Source of the DNA: Psilocybe azurescens
Lineage: Eukaryota; Basidiomycota; Agaricomycetes; Agaricales; Agrocybaceae
Assembly (NCBI GenBank): GCA_023853785.1
Contig: JAJIRX010000278.1
Location: 1 to 38,402, forward strand
Length of the DNA stretch: 38,402 nucleotides
Direction of reading: 5' to 3'
A program made the position numbers and the translations under genes. Each line of letters starts with the position of its first letter. The first letter of the stretch is position 1. Of the stretch, positions 30,517-38,402 are shown in pieces. The notes below the pieces were generated by a model that saw nothing but the letters and a program-made list of their open reading frames with translations, was not told the DNA's origin and searched no databases.

Positions 30517-32498
30517 ATGTCTTCAGACAACAACACAGTTGCTAAAGTTAAACCATTGTCAAATTCAAACTATCCTGAATGGGCTGGGGAGATGAAGGCA
30601 TGGTTAATGCGAAATGGACTATGGAGATTGGTATCTGGCAAAGAAGCAAAGCCAGTTGCTAGTGGGGATAAATTCATCAATGAAGAGGTAGTGGCAAAGT
30701 GGGAGATGAAGGCAGAGAGGGCAGCAGGTGAAATCTACCTGCTTGTGGAGAATGATCAAAGGGTGCACTTTAGAGGGCATGATGAAGATCCAATCAAGAT
30801 GTGGGCATTGCTTGAAGCTGCTCACCTGAACAAGAAGCCAGGAGCACGATTCAATGCGTATGATGACCTGTTCTCTATCAGAAAGCAGGACGACGAATCC
30901 CTAGTAACTTTGGGAACCCGAATTGAAAAGGCCATGCAAACTATTCAGAACTTGGCGTCCAGCCGACTTTAAGATTGAGACACTTGATGAAGAGCTTCAG
31001 TGCATGGCACTCATACGTTGCCTTGCCTGATGACTACAGACATCTTGCAGTTTCTCTGTTGTTGATGGAAAAGCTGGACAAGTCAGTCATCATGCAGGGC
31101 GTTCGCAGCAAAGAGTTGAATCGTCAACGTCAAACAACAGAGTCGTTGAACCAAGTGAAAGCAGGTGGCAGTGGGGGCAAGAAGCCATGGGAAAAGCGAA
31201 AACCTGGGCCAAAGGATCGGTGCAATTACTGCAAAGAATTGGGTCATTGGGTTTTCAACTGTCCAGAGCTGGCAGAAAAGAAAGCAAAGAATGAGAGTGC
31301 CAAAAAGGCAGAAGAAGAGAAAGCAGCGGCAGTGACAGAATTTGCTGGAAAGGCAAGTGCTGTTGCTGAACACGAGGTCAATTCTACATCTTCTAACATA
31401 TTTCATTGGAACACAGACACAGGCACCACTTCTAATATGACACCGCATAGAAACTGGATATGCAATTATACCCCATATAGAGTGCCTATTAGACTAGCCG
31501 GACCATAGAGTTATATATTCAGAGGGCATTGGTAGTGTTCTGTTCAGACCGTTAGTTAGAGGAAAACGATATAGAGATGTAGAATTCACTAGAGTACTTC
31601 ACGTTCCTGCACTTCATAATAATCTTCTTGCTGTTTTATATTTGACAAAGTACAAAGGCATTGATGTACATATTTCTCATGACAAAATGGACTTTTCTTC
31701 ACAAAAGAAACTCTTGTTTACTGCTACCATTGATACAGACAATATTGGATATTTAGATGGCTCTACAGTAGATGTTATGGAAAATGTACATTTGGCTTCG
31801 ACGCTGCCTCTCGACTTGTCTTTATGGCATAAACGGTTAGGACACCACAACTATGATGGGATTAAGTTCATGATAAAGAAAGATCTAGTTGATGGTTTAG
31901 TACTGGACTCAAGAGCTTTACCAGATCCTATATGTGAACCATGTCTGGCAGGAAAGATGCATGCAAATCCATTCCCATCATCAGATAATCATGCTACAGA
32001 GGTCTTGAATTGATCCACACAGATGTGCATGATGTTGGTATCTTGTCACATTCTGGCTATCGTTATTGGGTTTCATTTATTGATGATGCTGAACACTTTA
32101 AAGTGCTTATCCCTATGAAGCGCAAAAGCGACACATTCACTTGCTTTAAGACGTTCAAAGCTTATGCTGAGAACTTGACTGGCAAAAAGATCAAATGACT
32201 TCGGGAGGATAAAGGTGGTGAATACATGTCAAAAGAATTCCAAGAGTACCTGGATGCATGTGGAATTGTGAGAGAGCATACCTGCAGAAACAGACCACAG
32301 CAAAATGGGGTTGCTGAACATGCCAATAGAACATTTGCTGAAAGGATTGTTGCATTGCTTGAAGAGTCTGGTCTGTCCAAGAAATTTTGGGCTGAGTGTT
32401 TGGCTGCACTTGTGCATGTCTTGAATCGTTGTCCTACATCTGCTGTTACGACTTCAAGCTTATATTCACATGCGTGGATAAAGCCAACAGTCAAGTAG
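30517..32498 (+). pseudogene. Copia 2 gag, protease and integrase, broken and truncated
   Basis: Gag starts at 30517 (MSSDNNTVAKVKPLSNSN) with YPEWAGEMKAWLMRNGLW and MWALLEAAHLNKKPGARF. A shift near 30965 leads to PDDYRHLAVSLLLMEKLD, then the zinc knuckle CNYCKELGHWVFNC (near 31230) and the protease site HWNTDTGTTSNMTPH. The GAG-pre-integrase block LWHKRLGHHNYDG is near 31830. Integrase has LIHTDVHD (first Asp), then a TGA at about 32196, then REDKGGEYMS (second Asp) and PQQNGVAEHANRTFAER (Glu). It ends in HAWIKPTVK, where the family continues into the RT part. At least three shifts or stops make it inactive. Confidence 0.9.
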
Positions 32499-32522
32499 TC
32501 AAGAACAGCAAGTTCCAAGCGG

Positions 32523-32870
32523 TGTCAAGTAAGAGGAGGTTAGATTCTCAAGAACTAGCTAAAGAATACAGTGGATCCTTCCTGGTATAAATACTATGAA
32601 CCACACAGCAAGTTGAAACGAGTTTGAATGTTCATCAGCAGATGTATATAAGAATAGAGGAAACAGATCAAGTGTTCATCGAAAGATGTATCATAAAAGA
32701 TAGAAGTGAAAGTCCATCAAAGATATGATGGAGTTTCATAGATATGATGGAAAGCAAAGTTCACCAGAACATATGATGATGTATCAATGATGTGACAGAT
32801 GATAAAGAAAAGGGAAAAGAAAAAGAAAAAGAAAAAGGAAAAGCAAAAAGAAAATAAAGTGTCCATAACA
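32523..32870 (-). repeat. Gypsy B 3' LTR
   Basis: On the minus strand it begins TGTTATGGACAC just after the polypurine tract and a TAA, holds a purine-rich low-complexity run (plus strand 32806-32853), and seems to end CTCTTACTTGACA at 32523. The left end rests on the TG...CA rule and on copia 2 coding ending there. The second LTR is outside the window. Confidence 0.55.
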
Positions 32871-32912
32871 TTACCCCCCTTCTAAGGTTCGACTGTCCCA
32901 GTCGAATGGTCT

Positions 32913-33594
32913 TCAGTATCCGTAGGGTTCTCCGGTATTGTTTGCGATGCCAACATCATCCATGGGGTCGTCATAATCAAAGTAATCGCTTCTGTGAGGA
33001 GAGTCGTTATGCTTGAAAGGACAGTATCTTGTCGTATGTCCTGGTCCTCGGCGGTGGCAGTGGTTGCAGGTGAGCTTGGGGCAATATTGTCATATATGTC
33101 CCAACTTTCCACATGCGAAGCATGTAACGTCCGTCGACATTGATTCCCAACACTTGTCCGTCGGGCTCAAGTCGGGCAACAAGAAGGCGTGCCGGTCTGA
33201 TTGTTGATGGCAAAAGGTTGTGGTGGATCAGCGTCGGTGAGTCGTTCCATGGGGGTGTCTGCGTGCGGTGTTTGATGAGCACGTGTTCGATGGCTCGTTC
33301 GAAACCCTTGAGTTGAAGACGTTTGAGGGAGTTGGTGGTGGCTTTGTGGTGGACTCGGACTCTCGCCCTGTTTGACTGCAATGTCTGCCTCGATGATTCG
33401 TGATTTCACCAGATAAATAGTTGAAGAATTCAAGTTCTCGTTCAATAAAGGGGGCAAAGGGCTTGACGTCATATCGGTTTTCGGCATTTTTCAAGATTTC
33501 AAGTAGTTCGTGAGACGGAGAGAGTATTAAAAAGTTGAGACAATGTAGTAGTAGATTGGGGAACAGATGAGGCATGAGCAGTGGAATGAGACAT
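32913..33594 (-). pseudogene. Extra ORF of gypsy B with two zinc knuckles, downstream of pol
   Basis: The likely start is MSHSTAHASSVPQSTTTL at 33594. A shift leads to a gag-like block with LLEILKNAENRYDVKPFA and ERELEFFNYL, and a further one to TNSLKRLQLKGFERAIEHVL. Near 33130 the frame reads TCFACGKLGHM, a CCHC half-knuckle whose end YCPKLTC is one base out of frame. Directly after comes CNHCHRRGPGHTTRYC near 33045. The tail DYFDYDDPMDDVGIANNT is acidic, with TGA at 32913-32915. Two tandem knuckles suggest nucleic-acid binding. It lies between chromodomain and 3' LTR, where standard chromoviruses have no gene. At least three shifts show it is decayed. Confidence 0.55.
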
Positions 33595-34025
33595 TGTTGG
33601 ATATCGATGTTTGTTGCCTAGAAGTGTAGCGACTTGACCTTTCTTATAGCCTTTGTTGCCAGTCCGGGTCTAAGTTTTTCCTTGAGCCGGGAAATCCGCA
33701 GTTGATACTCTAGATTTTGGTCATGCGCCATTGCTGCACATCTTGCCTTGAGTTCATTGTGTGCTTGTTTCTCCACTTCTTGAGACATTATGAAGCGCTA
33801 TCTCGAGTTCTTCAAGCATTTGTTGTCGATCTTCTTGGGATTTTGGTATTTTTGTTGTGAGAAAAATAGGTTCATGAGTGTTTTGGGGAAAGAGAGTGGA
33901 CTTGACGCGTTTGATTGAGGGAAAGGAGAGCATGTTGATTGATTGTTGAGTGAGGGAAGATGGTGGTCTTTTTACAGCTTGTGACGTGTTCGGTAAGTCT
34001 GTAAGATTTCGTTACCGGTTTTCTT
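33595..34025 (-). other. Gypsy B region between chromodomain and extra ORF
   Basis: A short frame on the minus strand starts MLSFPSIKRVKSTLFPQN at about 33933 and ends SRSGETSTQ. An overlapping one starts MSQEVEKQAHNELKARCA at 33788. They are charged and helical, without known domains, and may be the pol tail or leader of the extra ORF. Confidence 0.35.
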
Positions 34026-37000
34026 CAAAGACCGAAGCCGGTTCCCACGTTGCTTCGGTGATCGGATAGTCCTTCCATTTGACGTAGTATTGGTATCCTC
34101 TTCCTTTTTTCGATGTTTGAGAATCGTCTCTATTTCCCAATGTTCTTCATCGTTTAATATCTCTGGTGGCGGTCAAATGAAATTGGGTCCATGTGTTTCG
34201 GTCTCGTGGTATGGATTAAGAAGTGTTGCATGGAATACATCGTGAATGAGCCATCCTTTGGGGAGTTCCAGTCAATAAGTTAGGGGGTCCTAAGACTTCT
34301 TTGATCTTGAAAGGTCCTTCTCGTTTTGGTGCCATTTTCTTGTGATAATTCGTCTGTAAATTTGTTGCTTCTAGCCAAACTCTTTGTCCTTGGATGAACG
34401 GTGTGAAGTTTGAGTTTTTCCTTTCAGCCATCCTTGTCCGGGCTAGTTCGTGGGCTGCTAGGGCTTCTTCTCGATCCTTTTGAAGATACTTCAGTCTTTC
34501 TTCTACTGAAAGAAACTTGGTGTGTTCGAATGCAGTGGGAATTCGCGATGGGGGAGTATCCGAGAATTAATTTGAATGGTGTTCTCTGTCTGTCCGCATG
34601 TCTTCGGTTATTGTGAGTGAATTCAAGGGTCCCAAGTCATTTGTGCCAGTCTTCTGGGTGAGACGAGCAGTATATGGATAGATAGGCTTCGATCTCTTGG
34701 TTATATCATTCTGTTGTTCCGTCTGTTTGAGGGTGATAAGCAGTTGAAAATTTTGATTTTACTCCAAGGAGTTTCATTAGCTCTTTGAATGATTCAGCGG
34801 CAAATCTGGGGTCTCGATCTGATGTGAGGCTGTCTGGTAGTCCAAACCTTTTGTAGAGATTTTCCATTAAGAGTTTGCCAGTCTTTTCGGCATCCAGTCC
34901 TTTCATTCGGCATGGAATAAGGATAAGTCCTTTTGTGTTCCCGTGATCAGTGATGCTTAGAATCACATCAAATTCAACTTCTCCTTGCTTGTCCAGGATC
35001 AGTGGAAGGTCTGTAAGGAAGTCCATAGCACTGTCTGCAAAGGGTCAGGCTGACTTTGGTCCAGGTATCGGTATGAATGATGGGTTAGAGGGATGTCGAT
35101 TTATTTTGAACTGTTGGCAGGCGGCACATCCTTTTACCGTATTGCTTGACAAATTATCGTAATCCTGGCCACCAGTAGTGTTGTTTTACCGAATTGAATG
35201 TTTCTAATTCTCCAGGGTGTCCAGCTGAGATAGGGTCATGATATGATTTGACTATGTCTTTCTGTAGGGTTTGATCTTTTGGAATGTAGGCTCGTCCTTG
35301 GTAGTATAAGATAGTTTTGCCGTTCATGTTCTCTGTTTTCCATTCTCTGAGGTCGTGTCGTGCATTTGGTGGTCCTCCTTCTAATAGGGTTTTCATTGCT
35401 TCTGCTGCATTGTGGTCCAGTTCGTTCGCATTGGCAATTCTTTCCTGTAACTCAGCATCAATTAAGTCGATGAAAAGCTTTTCTGGAAGTAAGGTGATGT
35501 TTTCATTGTCATGGTCTTCTTCTGGGGTGAAATCGGGCGTCTTGAAAGGGTATCAGATTGAATCATTTTGTTTCCAGGTAGATGTACCAACTTCAGATTG
35601 AATTCTGAGACATACAGAGACCAGCGCGCCTGTCGTCGGTTTAGATTTTGGGCTGATCTGAAATATGTCAGATTCTTGTGATCTGAATATACAGTAGTCG
35701 TGTGTTCTGATCCTTGGATGTAGTGTCTCCATTCCTGTAATGATCTGATTATTCCCAGTAATTCCCTGTCGTAGATTTCGTAGTTTCTTTCAGTTGGAGA
35801 GAACGTTCTTGATATAAATGCGCATGGGTGTCTTTCACCATTTCCGTCCAGTTGAGTAAGGACTGCTCCGGAGGCATATTTTGAAGCGTCAGATTCGATT
35901 TGAAATGGTTTGGCGGGGTCGGGCATCAAGAGTACCGGTTCTTCTGTGAATCGTTTCTTCAGTTCATCAAAGGCAGCTTGAGTTGTGTCATTCCATAGAA
36001 ATCCTTTGTCTTTCTTCAGGAGTTCATTTAGAGGTCGAGCTACTTCAGAGAATTTCCGGATGAATTTTCGGTAGAAGTTCCCAAAGCCCAGGAATGATAG
36101 GACTTGTTTGAGAGTAGTAGGTGCTGGCCAGTCTTGAATTCCTTTGAGTTTTGTTGGATCCATAGAGATTTTTCCTGCTTCAACAATCATTCCGAGATAT
36201 TCCACTTTTCCTTGAGCAAAAGAGCATTTTTCTGGTTTGAGATAGAGATCGTTTTGTCAGAGTCGTTGTAGAACCATTTTGGTGTATTTTTCCAATTCCC
36301 CTCGATCTTTTGCAAAGATTAGAATGTCATCCATATAAATGATTATGAAGCATTGTGATATCATGTCTTCGAAGATTGAGTCCATCATGGATTGGAAGGT
36401 TGCTGGGGAATTGCACATGCCAAAGAACATTACAGTTGGTTCGAAAAGTCCTCGGTTGGTTTTGAATGCTGCTTTCCATTGATCACCTTCTTTATCCTGA
36501 TATTGTTGTAGCCCCATCGGATATCTAGTTTGGTGAAGAATTTTGCGCCTTTCAATTTGTCCATAAGTTCCGTAATCTGTGGTAGTGGGTAAGCGTTCTT
36601 GATCGTCCAGTCGTTCATATACCTGTAGTCTTGACAAGGTCTAAGCTTTCCATCTTTCTTTGATACGAAGAAGAAGAGAGATGCCATAGGTGATTCCGAG
36701 GGTCGAATGTATCCTTTGTCCAATTGTTCCTTTGTCCAGGTGTCCAGTTCTGTTTGTTCTGCCGGTGTGATATTGTATGCCTTGAATTTCTTTGGTATGA
36801 ATCCTTCTTTAACTCAATTTTATGGTCCCATGGTCTTGGTTCCGGGAATCGGTCTGCCGCTTGTTTATCTAAAAGGTCTGTATATGATTGATATTCTGGG
36901 GGAACAATTTCTTGGAGAGGTCTTGTTGGTTTCTCTGGTTCATATTGTTGGGCCAGCATCTGTGAGGTCGTGATTTTGGTGTTAAGCCAAGTTTCTTTTA

Positions 37001-37058
37001 TTTCATCTTCGTTTGCATCCCCAATATATCGGATGACTAACGATTCGAATTCCTCCAA
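34026..37058 (-). pseudogene. Gypsy B reverse transcriptase, RNase H, integrase and chromodomain, broken
   Basis: From the right: RT with [34 protein letters not shown] and the catalytic IIYMDDILIFA near 36345; a TGA near 36259; thumb [18 protein letters not shown]; RNase H (RT_RNaseH type) with [18 protein letters not shown] and [11 protein letters not shown]; the integrase zinc-binding start SYHDPISAGHPGELETF near 35220; core with SITDHGNTKG, LTSDRDPRF and YHPQTDGTTE; integrase C-terminus FIQGQRVWLEATNLQTNY near 34390. A stop precedes the chromodomain ILNDEEHWEIETILKHRKK, which loses one A in a run near 34104 and continues RGYQYYVKWKDYP and ATWEPASVFEE. Chromodomains guide integration to particular chromatin. 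Several single-base losses make it inactive. Confidence 0.92.
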
Positions 37059-37104
37059 TGGGTGGGTAGTCTCAATTGTTGGTGTTCGTTCGTCCGTTTC
37101 TTCT

Positions 37105-37503
37105 TCAATGGTGGTTTGATTTATCGTAGGCCCTTGACGTGGTTTCCAAGTTATCTGTCCATTCTGCCAGTTGATTCCTGGATTCTTTTCCTGTAGCCAA
37201 GGGAATCCTAAAATAATTTTCTGTTTTCCTAGCCCAGAGACCAGTAATTGTTCCCAATGGTTCCGGTTTCCAACCTTTAGGTCCAGGTCTACAAATGACG
37301 AGATGGTTCCTTTCTTGTTCGGGGGTTCCGTCTATGTTATAAACCCGGATCGGTTTTTCCAAGGGTTGGGTTCTGAGTCCAAGTTTTTGTGCATAGTTCT
37401 GGTCAATGAATTTCCCTCCTGCTCCTGAGTCTAAGAGCGCATGAGGTTTTGACGATTTGTGAGCCATTCTGTTTCTTGGTGGGAATGAAACTGGTAAAAG
37501 CAT
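37105..37503 (-). pseudogene. Gypsy B retropepsin-type protease
   Basis: The frame has SKPHALLDSGAGGKFIDQNY, with the aspartic protease triad DSG, followed by YAQKLGLRTQPLEKPIRV as in gypsy proteases. It runs open for about 130 codons. Gag ends 80 bases upstream and RT coding begins about 50 bases downstream, all in separate frames. Confidence 0.85.
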
Positions 37504-37583
37504 AGTTTTATTCTCGATTGTTGCTGTAAGTACAGATTGTATCTTCAGATAAGGAGAGACAGACGTCGTCCTGTTTCTCCACT

Positions 37584-38402
37584 TTAAAAATCCTTTTCTT
37601 CTTTCTCTTCAAATCCTGTTTTAACCATGAGGTCTGCAAGTTCATCTTTTTCATCCTTGTTCAGGCTCCTGATATGGGCATGGAGTTCCTTTGGGGTCCA
37701 CTTCTTGCTGGGTTGTCCTTGGGTTCTGTTCTGGTTTGTTGGTCCTTTCTGTGGGCAATCTCTGGATAGATGTCCTCGTTGTTTGCACCTGAAACAGGCG
37801 CCTTTCCTGATTAATTCGGCTCGTTCTTCGGCTGTCATGGCACTTACGTCCATCCTGTTTTGGGTCATAGTTCCTGTTGTTTCTTGGGAAGTTGTTCCAT
37901 TGTGGCGCCCTCCTACGTTCTTCTGGTTCTTCTCTAAAGACCTTGGCCAGTCTATAGTTGGTGTCAAATATTGTTGCTTTTTTGTACCAGCCTTGGATCG
38001 TCCTTGGAAGGTCTTCAGAGTACAGGATCCTGTCAGCAAGCTGAGGTGTGATGCATTTTGGAATAATCCAATGAGGTGGGTGTGGTCTGATTCCGTTTCT
38101 GTTCCTAGATTGGCTTGTCCTACAAACAATTTGAACTTGTTGATGATGTCTTCCACCCTTTCGTTGGGTTTTTGCCTAAGTCGTTTTATGTCGTTCATGG
38201 CTGATCTGGTTTCATCCACTGGAGTGAATGCGTCGTGGAATTTTTCAAGAAATGTTCCGAGGGTGTCCCATTCGAGGGTTTGGTTGGGACTAGTTCCTTT
38301 CGTCCTTGAGGTCAAGTACTGTTCCTTCCATAGTTTTGCTCCTCCTTCCATGCAAAATGATAAAATGAAGGCAATTTTCTTTCTTGTCTGCATCAGGAAA
38401 AA
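37584..38402 (-). CDS. Gypsy B gag, 5' end outside the window
   Basis: The frame is open from the window edge (FFLMQTRKKIAFILSF) to the stop at 37584. It has a retrotransposon gag fold (GGAKLWKEQYLTSRTKG, DTLGTFLEKFHDAFTPVD, RLRQKPNERVEDIINKF) and a classic zinc knuckle CFRCKQRGHLSRDCP (CX2CX4HX4C) near 37800. A Lys/Glu-rich tail follows. Gag forms the particle and binds the element RNA. Here it has no stop or shift. The block between KTFQGRSKAGTKKQQ and the knuckle is low in similarity to what I know of the family, so a compensated shift there is possible. Confidence 0.85.
   Translation of the reverse strand, partial: FFLMQTRKKIAFILSFCMEGGAKLWKEQYLTSRTKGTSPNQTLEWDTLGTFLEKFHDAFTPVDETRSAMNDIKRLRQKPNERVEDIINKFKLFVGQANLGTETESDHTHLIGLFQNASHLSLLTGSCTLKTFQGRSKAGTKKQQYLTPTIDWPRSLEKNQKNVGGRHNGTTSQETTGTMTQNRMDVSAMTAEERAELIRKGACFRCKQRGHLSRDCPQKGPTNQNRTQGQPSKKWTPKELHAHIRSLNKDEKDELADLMVKTGFEEKEEKDF

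Larger units (their letters stand above)
29935..32522 (+). mobile_element. Copia 2: 5' half of a Ty1/copia element inserted in copia 3
   Basis: It starts with a 469-base 5' LTR placed exactly where copia 3 coding breaks off, so it inserted there; the adjoining 5 bases are CATAT. Primer-binding site, gag, protease and most of integrase follow. It ends at about 32500-32522, where the LTR of gypsy B begins. RT, RNase H and the 3' LTR are missing from the window. Confidence 0.88.
32523..38402 (-). mobile_element. Gypsy B: chromodomain-bearing Ty3/gypsy element (runs off the window)
   Basis: On the minus strand: gag (open to the window edge), protease, reverse transcriptase, RNase H, integrase, chromodomain, extra ORFs, a polypurine tract AGAAGGGGGG near 32873-32882, and the 3' LTR. 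The order PR-RT-RH-IN-chromodomain defines the chromovirus branch of Ty3/gypsy. The 5' LTR lies to the right of the window. It abuts copia 2 integrase on the left, so it probably inserted into copia 2. Confidence 0.92.

Overview
The window reads as nuclear DNA of a mushroom-forming basidiomycete (Agaricomycetes). The reasons are a TPR-CHAT gene with the 'GDLDEAISLHRQALELRP' type of repeat, genes cut by introns of about 50-60 bases, and a dense load of Ty1/copia and Ty3/gypsy LTR retrotransposons. No species can be named from the sequence alone.

Bases 1-15366 are the gene-bearing part. The last codons of an ankyrin-type gene lie at 1-82. A duplicated 1.5-kb segment (copy A, 602-2145) carries a decayed gene of unknown family. 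A large TPR-CHAT protease gene follows (2938-9324), with about 25 tandem 45-residue TPR units of which about 20 are nearly identical. It has three +1 shifts in the repeats and one -1 shift in the CHAT domain, so it is probably a pseudogene, or else its homopolymers are mis-assembled. Next come a collapsed ankyrin-type pseudogene (9510-11913), a broken, intron-containing two-helix membrane protein gene on the minus strand (12529-13694, resembling the nucleoporin Pom34), and copy B of the duplicated segment (13694-15366). The order 'ankyrin-type tail, then duplicated segment' occurs twice, so this block arose by segmental duplication around the TPR-CHAT gene.

Bases 15367-38402 are nested retrotransposons. 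Gypsy A (minus) is only gag and protease, and its 5' side is split by copia 1. Copia 1 (minus, 17960-25552) is structurally complete, with 214-base LTRs, a primer-binding site, a polypurine tract and a TGGTG target duplication; it carries a 1.9-kb non-coding insertion between gag and protease. An AT-rich stretch holds a five-exon gene of unknown family (26081-26885, minus) that is visible only after splicing. Copia 3 (minus, 27348-29934) is a 3' half, interrupted in its integrase by copia 2 (plus, from 29935). Copia 2 is cut in its own integrase by gypsy B (minus, 32523 to the window end), a chromodomain element with an extra zinc-knuckle ORF downstream of pol. All retroelement reading frames seen here carry stops or frameshifts, except the part of gypsy B gag inside the window.

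The most interesting object is the TPR-CHAT gene. Its repeats are homogenised, yet they differ almost only at amino-acid-changing sites. That is the pattern known for repeat domains of fungal immune and allorecognition receptors, here joined to a caspase-like protease.
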